This document shows, in pieces, positions 31,162 to 43,674 of a stretch of 64,000 nt of DNA. How positions within the stretch are numbered: position 1 is the stretch's first letter; the number at the start of each line of letters is the position of its first letter. The notes under the pieces are model-generated. The model worked only from the letters and a program-made list of their open reading frames with translations. It made no database searches and had not been told where the DNA came from. This DNA comes from Marsupella aquatica (taxonomy: Eukaryota > Marchantiophyta): positions 17,980,001 through 18,044,000 of the forward strand of contig OZ316898.1 in assembly GCA_973895155.1 (NCBI GenBank), read 5' to 3'. A program made the position numbers and the translations under genes.

Positions 31162-31939
31162 TTGCAACTCCACAAGATTGTGGAGAAACTTTCCGACGCT
31201 TTTGTCAATACATCACAAGATACACGCTCACACATTCTAGCTGCGAGAGCATCCGCTCGCATCGAATTATCAAGTGAGCCAGCAAGTACATCCCAGCCTC
31301 GTTCCAAACGTGGTAGACCATTGGGATCAAAAGATAAACAACCAAGAAGGCGTGATTCATCTATCCCTCCTCCACCTAACGTAGATCATTCTAACTCTAC
31401 AACTCATGAAGAGATCTCTATCCACTACGCACACACCGGTGCGATGTGGGATAGAAATACTACTTCAATAGATAATGTTTTTGCATTAATGGTGGCAACT
31501 CAGATCAATGACGATACACCTGAACCAATCTCCATCTTAGAATGCCAAAATAGACCAGATTGGCCTGAATGACAAAAAGCTATCAGTGGAGAATTAGATT
31601 CCCTACTAAGCAGACACAATTTTGGCCCAGTTGAGCCAACATCGAGAGACGTACACCGCATTGGCTACAAGTGGACCTTCATCCGCAAAAGAAATGATAA
31701 AGGCCTGGTTATACACTACAAAGCACGTATGGTAGGGAAAGGATTTACCCAACAACCGGGAATTCATTACGATGAAACTTACTCACCGGTTATGGACAGC
31801 ACAATATTCCGATACCTTATCGGATTTGCCATTTTTCACAAACTTAAGATGCAACAACTAGACATCGCGACTGCATATCTATATGGAACTTTAGACACTT
31901 GTCTATACATGCGATCACCTCCTGAGTTGGAGGAACATT
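31162..31939 (+). pseudogene. copia element 2 reverse transcriptase, 5' part
   Basis: A hydrophilic linker with SKRGRPLGSKDK leads into RT motifs: RIGYKWTFIRKRND, KARMVGKGFTQQPG, ETYSPVMDSTIFRYL and LDIATAYLYGTLD. A TGA at 31570-31572 sits where a tryptophan would normally be in the pre-RT motif. The sequence is cut at about 31946 by an insertion; RT resumes at about 33489. Confidence 0.88.
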
Positions 31940-31946
31940 GTCGGGG

Positions 31947-33488
31947 GAATCTTTAGTTCTTGGGAAGCACCAAGCTCTTATTTTTCCTATCTTGGAAGAA
32001 ACCTTTCCAAAGTATATATTTTCTCACCTCACATTACCCTTTCGATCCCCTTTGTCGATCAATTTCCCTCACCATTATCCTCTAAAATATCTCTCATAGC
32101 CTTTGTCCCACTCTACAATGAGCGGTTTCCTCACACTAAGCCTCAAATCGGCCTATCCTCTTTCCACATAACCCAAGTCAAGTCATAGATTATAATTTCC
32201 AATGAATCCTATAATTAGATAAGTCCATTATAGAAAACAAAGACTATGATCTTAAGATTTACCATAGATGATATAATCACAGGCTCTGGCATCCTAAGCA
32301 TAACATTGTATCTTTCATCTCCATACTTTCTAACTAAAACATCTCTACAATCAACCTTCTTACGACATACCACTCTAATGTCAATAGATGAAGGAAAATC
32401 ATACACATTATTAGGAAGCCTATTCAAATCTAACTCCGGTACATTTACTGGTTGTCTATTAAAATCTATCTAATATAAAATAAAAATAGTTACATTCCAT
32501 TCATTTCCATAAACAATAATTGGGTATACAAATGGTGCGTTGCTATTCATAACTGTTTCCATTAACTCAAATCCAAAATGATAAAGAAGATGCATTCTCA
32601 TAGTATGCTTGCTAAGACAATAAATTCTAATTAAGAAAGGATTGACAAATGGCACAGCAGGTGGGGGATAAACTCTAGGTACTCTATTTATCATATTATT
32701 CATTACAAACACACTAAATTGATCTCAAGACTAATAAACATAAAACATAAAATAGTTCTAAGGCCAACAATCAAGCTAGTACCCAAGCATGCATGTAAAT
32801 AATAACCAAGACATGTGCACAAGAGGGGAAGAGTTCCTTAAAGTGTTGCGAGTCCAACATGATAGATCAAACAATACGAATGAGGAGAGTGTGCTCCTCT
32901 TCACTTTATTTATAGTGCCCCTTTGTGCTTTCCAAGAGGGCATGGATCGATGCCTTGACCCTTGGATGGAAGCCAAGTGGCAAGCATCAAACACTTATAA
33001 GTGTGCTAGTACTATTCATAGTTGGTGGAACTACAGTGCGTAGTTGGTGGAATTATTACGCGTAATTGGTGAAACTACTATGCGTAGTTGGTGGAACTAC
33101 TATGCGTAGTTGGTGGAACTACTATGCGTAGTTGGTGGAATTACTATGCATAATTGGTAAAACTACTATGCATAAATGGTGGAACTACTGTGTACCATTG
33201 TAGAATGTACACACTGCATATAGGATGTAACATATATGCTCTAATAGTACTACTATGAAGCTTTTAAGTAAAACCTTTTTCACATAAACTCAAATAACAC
33301 AATATGGATTCTAGCCTTCTAAAGGGAATCCCCATGACAACGTCGTCGAGCTCTAGCTCAAGGCGCTACATTGCATATTCCATATTTACATAAGATTATC
33401 AATAAATCACCTTAAGTTACACCTCATGTGTCATCTACACATATAACTCATCACAATGACACCCCTGTGTCAACCGTACGGCATACTC
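31947..33488. mobile_element. 1.5-kb insertion in copia element 2 RT
   Basis: The RT reading is broken here and resumes at 33489. GTCGGGG ends the left side and GTCGCGG starts the right side, so a short duplication (3-7 bp) is likely but its length is unclear. No terminal inverted or direct repeat was found. Minus-strand frames at 32470-32712 and 32215-32427 share one phase apart from one intervening stop and look coding-like (Tyr/Val/Asn-rich, for example PPPAVPFVNPFLIRIYCL), but I do not recognise them. The 3' part holds the 22-bp minisatellite. Confidence 0.65.
33009..33192. repeat. 22-bp minisatellite, about 8 copies
   Basis: The core unit gcgtagttggtggaactactat is repeated head to tail with small changes. 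Each unit contains the inverted pair TAGTT...AACTA around GGTGG, so every unit could form a small hairpin. It lies wholly within the 1.5-kb insertion in copia element 2. Confidence 0.88.
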
Positions 33489-34681
33489 GTCGCGGACTAG
33501 CTATCCACGTGTTGAAGGCATTATATGGCCTGAACAAAGTGGCAGAGTATGGCATCAAAGATTCACCGATGATATGATTTTCATGGGTTTTTCCCATGAT
33601 ATAATTACTCCAGGTTTATTTATTAAACATGTGGATGACGAATATGTCATTGTTTCTATTTATGTCGACGACTTAAACATATTTGCGACACCCCAAATTA
33701 CAAAAGATACTATTACCAATCTCAAAACAACATTTGAGATGAAAGACCTTGGCCATACAAACTTTTGCTTAGGCTTACAACTGGAGATCTTACCTACTGG
33801 CATGATGCTCCATCAGACAATACAAATTAAAAAGATCCTAAAACAGTTCAATATGAACTTAGCACACCCATTAACGTCTCCAATGGTGGTACGTTCATTA
33901 GAAAACAATATTGATGTTTTTTGCAAGCGCGAAGAACACGAACCACTACTAGGACCGAAAACTCCGTATCTTTCCGCGACAGGAGCATTAATGTACTTAG
34001 CAAACCAGACCCGTCCGGATATTGCATTTGCAGTTAACTTACTAGCTAGGCACAGTGCAACTCCCACAGCCAGACACTAGAATGGAGTTAAGCACGTATT
34101 TAGGTACCTGTGTGGCACCACTGATATCGGGTTATTTTACCCATTCGGTGCAAACCACAAACTCACAGGATATGCAGACGCTGGATACCTTTCTGACACT
34201 AACACCGCAAAATCTCAAACCGGATATTTTTTTACTATAGGGGGTACCGCTTTTTCTTGGAAAAACGTGAAACAGACCCTAACAACAACCTCATCGAATC
34301 ACTAAGAGATTTTAGCTCTACATGAAGCTAGTCGCAAAGCCGTTACGATCTTTTATAAATCACATCAATACTAAATGCGGCCTACCAACACTAACAAAGC
34401 CTACTAATATCTTTGAGGATAACGCAACATGTATACAGCAGATCACAAAAGGATTCATCAAAGGCGATCGAGTGAAGCACATAGCTCCAAAGTTCTTCTA
34501 CACCTACGAGTTACATGGAACAGAGATCAACATTTTACAGATTTCAAGTGCAGACAACTGTGTGGATCTCTTCACCAAATCACTATCGCCGGCCGTTCAT
34601 CACCGACACTGCCAGGCAATTGGACTGCGGAGCGTGCGATGCATGATGACCGTGGAGGCTGCTGCTCCACATGGCGATTGA
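33489..34681 (+). pseudogene. copia element 2 RT end and RNase H
   Basis: RT resumes with KALYGLNKV, changes phase near 33540, and continues through the catalytic YVDD (33661-33672, YVDDLNIFATP) and MKDLGHTNFCLGLQLE. RNase H pieces follow in three phases: TRPDIAFAVNLLAR, then YADAGYLSDTN with an intact aspartate, then EDNATCIQQITKG and DLFTKSLSPAVHHRHCQ. Frameshifts and stops at about 34078, 34250-34310 and 34350 prevent function. Confidence 0.9.
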
Positions 34682-34993
34682 TACTACTGCTGACATGATA
34701 CTAACGACTTACTGTTGAGACAGATGTTGAAGCTAGATTTACTATAGCATTTGATTTTATTTAGTATTGACATTTATTACGACGAGGACTGTTAGGCTGC
34801 ACTCTTTTTCCTTTAGCACTCAAACTTTTTCTCTGCTACACCGGTAGAGTTTTTATTTAGCTAGAGTTGATAAAGGTTTTTTAATGAGGCAGTCTACCTC
34901 GCTTGTACTCATATCATGTATACTCTATTAGCATGGTATGATAGGCCTAGTCTATGTTGTCTACATAATTGTCATTATATAGACAAGGGGGAG

Positions 34994-35110
34994 TGTTAGA
35001 CTCCATCTGTAGACTCCACCTGTTGACTGGACCAACCGGACACCCGACACATCTATATGTATGATGACATTTCACATTCTATATATGATGATTATCATTT
35101 CTCCATCACA
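34994..35110 (+). repeat. 3' LTR of copia element 2
   Basis: 117 bp, starting TGTTAGACTCCATCTG, with a 13-bp internal repeat of the first bases (agactccatctgt then agactccacctgt). It ends CCATCACA and is preceded by the purine tract at 34984-34993. Confidence 0.88.
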
Positions 35111-37423
35111 CTCTGAACCTGACCTCCTTAATTCTTTGGTAGAATGATCATTTTTATTCTATCTATCATTTTCTTGTACAACGGTTTAGACTTTGGGTGA
35201 ATTTATTATTGGAGACTAATATAGTTGGGGACGTACCCACATGTTTGGTATCTTAGCCAAAATCAATTGATCAACCAACTCCGAGGTGTAGAGCTTAAAT
35301 GTGGTTCCACTAATATTATCAAGATGTGAATGGGAGCAAACATACTTTTAATTTTTGTAACCATATCAAAAATAACTTATAACTTATATATATGATTACT
35401 CTGAAGTTGAACTCCTTAATTCTTTGGTATAAATTAATATCCCTAGTATAATCTGCTATCAATACTCTACCTATATAATCTAGTTCTTGTTCTTGCTCTT
35501 CAATGAAAATTTCTGATAACCAGATTCTGATTCTATCGATGGTTTTCTTGTACGACATATCATATGTCGTCAACGTGAAGTTGTATGCAAAGACAGTTGT
35601 CAACCTAGTGAAACCACATCGGCTTCAAAGTTCCTTTACTAAGCTAGCCCACTCTTTTTCTTTTCAAAATTCAGACTTTTGGTAAGTACTGCATGTGATT
35701 TCCACCGATCATGGGATCATTTCTTTATAGCATGTCATAGAACATACACTTTTTTGGAACTTTTAGCTTGTCATAATGAACAATTCTTTCCACCTAAGTG
35801 GCCACCCAATATGCTTGCAATTCCTCATGAGAGCTTATAGTAATGAAAGCGTTGACTTCAAGGTTGAAAAAATATCTTTCAATGATGCTTCTTTACATCA
35901 ATTTTTTCTTGAATGATTCCAATAAGGACCAACATATATGTCCCTAGTAGGTCCATGGAATCTCTGTCAACACCTTGCAATGGGGCTTAACTCTTCACTA
36001 GAGTTAAATCTACCACTATTGCCCCTTCTTATCGTTGTCCGGGTTCCTAGGACGAGCGAATAGCAGGACAGTAGGTCACTTTCCCTTAATCTCTCTCTTC
36101 TTCTTCACTCACACACCCAACTGGGTAATTTTACTTCCACCGCTGGAAAGATGACCTTGAAGGGTGGTTATCACTCCCCTGCTCTCCCACTGGAAAACAC
36201 TCCCAACACCCCACTCTCGATCTCAACACGGTCAGTGGACACCCACAAGCTGTCCCCGCGGACTCCTTACATAACCGTCACCCAAGAGAGTACCCTGTTT
36301 CCTTCACAAAGGACTGCATGATTACCACTTGCTATCCCAACAAGACAAGTGCTGACCCTGCTCTCATCCTCAAGCTTCAAGCTTCACCTCTTCGGTATCA
36401 AATCACACCTGAGTCCACATACATGCTCACTGGTTCGACATCTCACTAGACAGCTGCTTCAAGACTGAGGGTTACACGCAAGTCTTTACTAGAGAGAATA
36501 GAAATGAGTTCAGATCACAACACCTCCCTTGACCTTCTCCTTGCTGCCTACCTAGTGGACTAGTTCACTGTTCCCCCCTTCCTAGTGCCTCAAGCTCATG
36601 CTGCTGCTCTCCAAGGAATGCCCAGCCCCCAAGCTCCCAGCCTCTAAGAAAGTGGACAGCTGAACAAGTGAGGAGACAGCCCCCTGCTTCTCCTCTTTAT
36701 TTCCACACCTCAGGGCTCCAAACCAAACCCACGCCAAACCAAACCAAGCCTAAGGTGCTAACTCAGGTTAGTAGTTAAGGCAAACTTACTACTTTCTTGC
36801 TAAAGTTTAACCCGGGTTAACTCTCTATTTTACCGCAGGTTAACTTAACTACAACCAGTACTCTGGTTTCCACACAAGACCTGAACAACGGCAACCTCTC
36901 GGCGAGACGAGTAACCAGGGTACCCCCTTTGGTAACTCTTACAACTAACCGCGCGAGTTGTAAACTAACTGGAACACAATATTTCTCACGGTAACAACTC
37001 CAAGTTCGGCCTACAACTGAGGGTTAATACGTCACTGAGTTTCGGGTTACCACTGAGTCTCGGGTTTTGCCACTGAGACTCGGGTTACCACAGAAGTACA
37101 GGTCAACTTTTACACAGTTGTAAACTTACCCGAATAGTACAACTACCGCTTGAGTTGGTTCCAACTAGAATGCTGACATTAGCAGTTATTCTATGGCTAC
37201 TGTGCAAGTGCAAGGCCAAGCTATCTAGCAACAACTCATCGTATACCAACACCCCTCAAGTGTTGGGCTTCATAATAGCCCGACAACTTATTACAAATAG
37301 TGGTTTTCAAGCCTTCATGAAAACTCCTTAGCATATCCTATTGGGATAAAAAATGGTTTCCTGGGCCTCCATGAAGTCGAGGCACCCCTGCTGGGCCCTC
37401 CCCTGGTCTCCCTGGTCCCCCTG
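35111..37423. other. No gene recognised
   Basis: 35111-35950 is AT-rich with one minus-strand frame (35319-35603) lacking a domain. 36000-37260 is CA/CT-rich and could be leader or LTR material of an unidentified element. It contains an imperfect repeat of cactgag(t/a)ctcgggtt at 37035-37090 and, at 37260-37285, a possible stem (gttgggc / gcccgac). No ends or coding domains were found to define an element. Confidence 0.4.
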
Positions 37424-37431
37424 CTGGCCTC

Positions 37432-37716
37432 TCGGGGGTTTCACTTCCACAAAAATGACATATCACGTGCGACGAAGGATAGGGTCATTTTATTGGTTGT
37501 AAGGGAAGACTTAAGAATTTTTGTAGAAGAACAATAGAGTCTTTTAAATTCAATTTTGAGACTTATAAGAACCTTAGGGCCTTTTTTATCCAATTTTTGG
37601 AATATTCCAACTTTATAGGGGTTAAAAAATAGCATTTTTTTCTTACATTTTAGGGGGTCCAAGGCCTAAAAACGTTGCAGGTGATGGGGAGATCCCCATG
37701 TAGTGAGACCCCCGAG
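37432..37716 (-). mobile_element. Complete family M element
   Basis: 285 bp. The left end is CTCGGGGGTTTCACTTCC and the right end, reverse-complemented, is CTCGGGGGTCTCACTACA. GCTGGCCT is duplicated exactly outside both ends (37424-37431 and 37717-37724). Read on the minus strand it matches the element split by copia element 1 along its full length, including across the copia insertion point (ggaatattccaaaaattgg), so it serves as the empty-site reference. It is non-coding. Confidence 0.9.
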
Positions 37717-37724
37717 GCTGGCCT

Positions 37725-40700
37725 AGACCCGGCCTCAAAGTCCTTCAAACGACTCAGAACCGATGCTGCCGCAAGGTTAAGTAGAGTTGCTACGAACTCC
37801 TTAAACGAAGAGCTAAGAACGCTCCCTTGGTATCCCGAATGAAGTGCCTAGCAAACAGCAGGTCGTGAGTTCAAGCCCAGCTGCCGACAGCCAACTACTA
37901 GGTAAATTTTGGCAAAGACCACCCCCTTTCCTCCTTTCGTGAAGACTACTCGCGAAATGCAATTTTTTTCCTCCTCCCTTCACAAGTCGCGAGCAGCGGC
38001 GAAGTGCTGTTGCTTCATGCTCTCCCTAGCAGCTACTCCATAGCTCATAAATCAGCAAGCTCACCTCCGTAACATTGACTTTTATCAGCCTAGCTCCCAA
38101 GCTCTACTTCTCCATAGCTACTCAGCAGCACGAAGCTGCTCCAGTAGCTTATTGAGAAGCTCGCAGCAGTATGCTCTATCCACAATTCTCAGCATAGAAG
38201 CAACGTAGCTTCTCTTATTCAGCAACAACCTTACTTAGCCAGCTCTATTTGATTTCCTTCAACAGCACTAAGCTGCAACGAGTCAGCTTTATCCCGCAGT
38301 GTAGCTTTTCAGCCAATCTTAGTTGCAGCATCGGCTCTCCATAGCTTAGCAACAAAGAGCTCAGCAGTAATTTCTTGATTAGAGCTTCTTCTATCAGAGA
38401 TTCGACTGATCAGCAGCATGAAGGTCCAGCATCGAGCTTCTCATAGCACTAAACTATCCTCAGCATCAGGGCAGCATTCAATCTTCCAATAGCTTCGAGC
38501 CAGCAGTAAGGTTGCTTCCAGTCCGCAACAGCAAGTCCAGGACAGCAGCTTCAAGTTCAAGTAGCAGCGAGTAGCAGGATCAAATTTTCTTCAGCAGCAT
38601 CAAGCTTTAGTGAAGTAGGACCAGGACTTCTCAATAGCGCAGCAGCCATAACGAGTTCAATGGCAGCACAACACCACTCTCTTCAGCAGCGAGTTCCCCA
38701 GCAGCGGACTCCAACAATACAAAGCTTCAGGCAATTACCAACAATTTCCCCATTAGCAACCAAGCTTCAATTGCAGCGGCACAAAATTGAATCTTTTGCC
38801 ACCACTAGATTGCCCAGGGGATGAGATTTTCTTATCCCAAAAGTTCCTTCCAATACCACAGAGTTTCTCCCAGGATCTCAATTCAATTCATGCCTTACCT
38901 TCAGGCAATTTATGTGGTTCCTCCGCTTCTCCCGAGTCAATTCACATTGTCCTTATACTAGAAGGACGTTCGTTTCCCTTAATTACACCCTTGAATTTCT
39001 GCCTGATTGTTGCTGCTCCTTCCTTGGCTTCTACGTAGATTTTCCCTGCATTTTGTATCCTTATGAGAAGGACTCCCATGATGACACCTGGCTCCTAGAC
39101 AAACTCCCGTAGCACTACTTGCTTTGTACTCAGAACTCGCCCCTACTTCTATGGTATCCCGTCTTAAGTGTATTTATAACAAAGCTCCAGTTTCATAAAT
39201 CTCCAACATTGTGCCCTGCCCTCCGTTTTGTCTGAAATTTTGCCAGTGTGTCCCTTGAACCTAAGACTATCTACTTACTGGATTTCCAGGTCTAACTCTA
39301 TTTGGAGACTTTTCTATAATTCTGCAGAGTAGACCATTTGTTACTTTCTACTTTTACTTCTTGAGATTTCCTACCTATCCTAATTCAACTAGACTTTAAC
39401 TAAGACCTTCCTAACTATCCCTACTTAATCTCCTTGACCCATTGTGCATCAGTTTACTTACTTTAACCTTACGTCTACTTCAAACTGGGGTTACTTCTAA
39501 CTAGAGTTAGTCCATTTTTAACTTTAGTTAAAACTACTACCTAATTTGGCATCCGACAATCTTTCTTCAATTTCTTTTTCATTCAATAGAATATTTGGAA
39601 GTTCTGAAACGTATAATAGCCTCCCCTTGAGAGTTAGGCCACTAGAAATGAAATACGAAGGGCCTTTCATGAAGGAGCAAAGTTGATTGAATTCTCGTTG
39701 TTCCTAAGCAAACCTTGTCCACCGCTTCCTCTTCCAAAAATAATGTTTGAGCTGCAAATGACCCCTAGTTTTGAATCTTGCCAAAACAAGCATTCATTTC
39801 ATTAAAAGTATTTGTTCATTGATGAACTTGACAGATTTGGTTGATTTCTAGTGGCCCCATCATCTAGCTTGTATTTTGTTTCTCTTCTTGAAAATTGACA
39901 TTGCAAGAGTACTCGCGGGGCAACATCGTATTACCTTTTGTGGTTGCTCCTCCCCTCAAGAACTTCACGTCTTCATCCGGTTCCCAAGTAGAGTCAGTGG
40001 AAAACGTTTTTCCCCATTGTGTCAGAATAAGATCTTTTATTTTGTCAAATGCAACTTTGTAAATTGGTGACAAAAGGTAAAAAAATTTATCATTTCAATA
40101 ATTAAAAGGGATCTGAGAATGCAAATTGGCACATTCTTATCATATAGTTTTTTAATTTAGGGTGATATCAGGTTGGGGCTGATAGGACTCTCAAATGATC
40201 TTCCATAAGCTTTCATAATTAAAAGCTTTGTCGTTGTCTAAGATGAAGTGCAGACAATGTGATGTCTCGGAGGGCTGGTACTCTAAGATGTTCCACTTAC
40301 TTGAAAGTGAAGGACTACTCCTAATGGCTTGGTTAAAACTTCTACCCCTATGTGGCGCTCTTGACAGGTTAGTTTTCAATAAATTTACTAATTGTAATTG
40401 GTGGTGACACATCTTGAATACACATTTTGCTAGTAACTCAGATCAATCCAGGTACAACAGTTGGACCATCCAGAAAAGAAATTTCCTCAAAAATGTCACT
40501 TGAATAATCATTTGATTAATAAATGTTGCCATGACTTCTAATGTGCCAAAAAAAACACAATTTAAAAAACCTCATAAAACATGAAGCTTACCTAAACATA
40601 AACAAAACGTGACATGAAGATAAGGGATATTTATAATCAAGGGGTCAATTTTCTGAAATATCCCAAAACTATTCATGAAAAAATTGAGAATAAGAGTCAT

Positions 40701-42621
40701 AATAACATCATTTTTTATTTAAAAAACCAAAAAGCACACTAGAAATGATCATTCCCTCCAAAAATTGTCTCTTATCACACCTCAATATGTACAAGACCTC
40801 ATTATCTCATGAATATATAAATACCAAACTCTCATAAATATTATTTTACTTTTTGTGAGCTTCACTTTTTGTTGCTTGTGCAAAACAACCCTCCTCTCAT
40901 TTGGCATTGTTTTAGGGTTCATGGCCAAATTTGCTTTTGCGAGAGGAGTGAGGGGGGTTCATGAATTCATGATTTCTTCTCCTTGGTTTTGAAGGGACAC
41001 GCCCATTCATGCCTTTTCACCTCATTTTGAGCTACTTGTTGTGGCTGTGCAATCAAATTTGAGTTACAAAAAATGTGTCATTTTCTACCATTTCTAAGCA
41101 CCTTGTTGTGGCCATAAGGACACGAAAAAGTCTTCATGTATTCACGCAGCCTTCTCCCTGCACCAAGAAGTTGAACTTCATTTATTCCCTTTTCTTGGCA
41201 TTGCACTGTACAATTTCTTCAAAGAAATGCCAAGGACTCAAGAAGCACAATAGCTGGGGGCCCACTTGCCATTTGTTGCTGAAGAAATGTGTTGGAATTT
41301 CTCTACCTATGCGCCTCCGTAGTTGCTAATCTTGGGCTTGAAACGACCGCATCGCTTAAAGCTTTTATCGAAACATATTACTTTCCAATCACCTCACCAA
41401 TTGCTGCATCCACAAGGTCAAGAAATCATCCACTGCCCTTCCTCTACACCAAAGCTCAAGGAATTCAAGAAAACTTCACATCAACCATACAAAGTCATCT
41501 CTAACTCATTTCAAGAGTTTCATGGACCACCAAATGACAAACTTTCTTTTGCCTGCAATTTCATGTCACTCACTGAACTATGTCTCCGCTGCAAAACACA
41601 CACCTCAATCCCTACATTCAACAATCTATCAATCCAAGAACTATAAAAACCCATCAAATCAAGAAATCAACAATTTTTTTAATTTCTAAGCGCTTAGAGC
41701 GGATCTCCATGCACGTACGGGCAGGGAGTGCCCCGGTGCACAGAATGCCCAGGGATGTCGGGCCGCCTGCCACGCAGGGGCCGTACTGAGGAGCGCCCGG
41801 GAGGGGAGTGCGGGGAGTTGGGGAGGAGGGGGAGCCCACCTGCTCCTCGCGGAGTGCCCTCGCCCTTTGTAGGCTACGGGCTACCGGGGGTGGCCACAGC
41901 CGCGAAACCGCCAGTGGGCGGTCATATTACCTTGCCGACCCGATGCGCAGCTCATGGCCTGGCTGCGAGTGCAACGGCCCGGCTGTTGCCCAAGTTGAGT
42001 CTCGCGAGTCTGCAACCTTGGCTTTCCGTTTGGCGCAAAAAATTGCACATTATCTCCCGCCATAGCTTTTTCGACCTTCGACCTTGTTCCGCTGCTTCCA
42101 CCGAAGGTATTGATGTTGCTGCTGCTGCCATAGCTATTTCTGCTCCTGTTGCGATAGCTTGTCCACGCCTTGAAATAAAGCATTCCTTTCATTTGATTCA
42201 TAGATTGTGGATTCAACCGGAGCTCTGCTTTTGCTTGTGCTTGGACCGATGCTCTTGCTTGTGGGCCTGATTAGCACGACTGATCCATCAACGCTTTGTC
42301 AAGTGGACTTCAATGTATGCTCTTGCAAACCTTGAATGTGGATGGACCATTGTGAATACTTGTGAATCCAAATGTTTTCAATCTGCAGTGTTCAGAACCC
42401 TGTCGAATTGCAATGTGCGTGGCTGTTCCTCTATAGAAAATCAATGGTACTACTCTGATATTGCAAAGAGCTTGTACAGACTGCTAGTAATAAATAATTC
42501 TACTAGTAAAGACTATATTGAAGCATTCAATTCCCTTTTGTTAAATCATCCCATGCAGAACAGAGAACATAAATTTTAAAACACTTGAATTGAAGTAAAT
42601 ATATGTAGTGTTTGGCTGAGT
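37725..42621. other. No gene recognised; AGC-rich tract inside
   Basis: 37960-38790 is an AGC/GCA-rich tract described separately. 38800-42600 has short frames only. 41700-42000 is strikingly GC-rich compared with its AT-rich surroundings and could be part of an unidentified element. A tRNA-box-B-like word GAGTTCAAGCCC occurs at 37869-37880 without a credible box A. Sequence just upstream of the Myb-like gene ends ctgagtttgcag, which could be an intron end. Confidence 0.4.
37960..38790. repeat. AGC-rich compositional tract
   Basis: For about 830 bp the words agc, cagcag, agctt and tagc recur every few bases (for example gcagctactccatagctc and gtccagcatcgagcttctc), with no fixed period and no long open frame. 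It is not a simple microsatellite. It may be an old, diverged trinucleotide expansion or biased element leader. Confidence 0.5.
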
Positions 42622-43674
42622 TTGCAGATGGGAGAGGACAGACGAGCTTCTGCTCAATGGGACACAAGAGAACTTCTGGTGCTGGTAGATAGCAAGAAAT
42701 ACCAGCAAGATCAAGCTCAATTGGATTCATCTAGAGAACGAATTCAATTCGGACAGCTGAGCAAAGGTGGAAGGACATTGAAGACATGTGCAAGACCAAC
42801 AATGTTCACAGGGGCTGGAAGCAGTGCAAGAAAAGGTGGGAGAAATTACTGACCAATTTCAAGAAGATTTTTGATTTCCAGGCCCACACTCCATCTGGTG
42901 GTGATGGGTACTTTCAACTGTCTAGATCTGAAAAGAAGGATAGAAGCTTACCTGCTACTTTTTAGGAAGAAATTTATGAGGCTATGGTGGTGTTTGTCCC
43001 TGCCAATAGAGCAGTCAATCCAAACCCTAATCAGTATGTGGATAGCACAGCATGAAGAAGCTATTAGACGATCCATGGACCCAACACCAGACACAAATCC
43101 TGAATCCCAACCATGGTCCACTACCAATTCAGACTTTGGTGGAGGTGACACAAATAGCCAGAGCCTTACTGTTGCATATGAGGACCTAGATTCAGATGTA
43201 GATCCTCTGGATACTTCATATGTACCACCATCGAGCACCCGTGATACACCAACTCCTGCTTATGAGACTGGTCACATGGGCAGGGACCGGTCCACACCCT
43301 CTCAACCAACCAGCTCCCCCAATCCAAGCCCCATGGGGAGAAGCCCAGCCTCTGTCACTGGACAAGGAGATGTTGATCCATCGACCACTCGGGGCTGGAA
43401 AAGAAAGAAGGCATTTGAGCGGACTCGAGATGAGATGCACAAAGTCACTGAGCATTTTGTCAAAGCAATTGCAGAGGATCGTATGGCAAGAAGAGAGGAG
43501 CACAATGAGCTGCTGTCATTTAACAACAAGAGACACATGGATACCTTATCAGCCCAAGCTGAAGTGACTCGCTCTGCCCGGCAAACAGGGATAGATGTTG
43601 CCAATGCTCTGTCATTCATTGCAGATTCTGTTCGGTACCTTGCTGATGGATTGAGGCAGTCGACAGAGACTTGA
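42622..43674 (+). pseudogene. PIF/Harbinger Myb/SANT-like protein gene
   Basis: It starts with MGEDRRASAQWDTRELLVLV, the first tryptophan helix of a trihelix (Myb/SANT-like) domain. After a frameshift near 42765 the domain continues with RWKDIEDMCKT and GWKQCKKRWEKLLTNFKKIF. A TAG stop follows near 42964, and the frame shifts back near 43050. The last 200 codons are Ser/Pro/Thr-rich, then helical and basic (KRKKAFERTRDEMHKV), ending at 43674. This is the usual accessory gene of PIF/Harbinger elements, whose product binds DNA and helps the transposase enter the nucleus and act. It is convergent with the transposase at 44089-45411, about 400 bp apart. Broken by frameshifts and a stop. Confidence 0.8.

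Larger units (their letters stand above)
27152..35110 (+). mobile_element. Ty1/copia element 2, degenerate
   Basis: Short LTRs (104 bp at 27152-27255 and 117 bp at 34994-35110) both start TGTTAGACTCCA and end CCATCACA. The size difference is a 13-bp tandem duplication in the right LTR. The flanks CTTTG and CTCTG form a 5-bp duplication with one change. A purine tract CAAGGGGGAG precedes the 3' LTR. Domains run gag, protease, integrase, RT, RNase H. There are many stops and frameshifts and a 1.5-kb insertion within RT, so the element is dead and older than copia element 1. The sequence after the 5' LTR (ATTATCAGCAC) is only loosely like the initiator-Met primer site. Confidence 0.92.

Noticed and set aside
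37869-37880. tRNA-derived SINE head
   Set aside because: A box-B-like word is present, but no acceptable box A lies 30-60 bp upstream, and no tail or duplication is seen.
41728-42270. 180-codon plus-strand frame
   Set aside because: GC-rich stretch open in several phases on both strands with Ala/Gly/Arg/Pro bias; no conserved motif.
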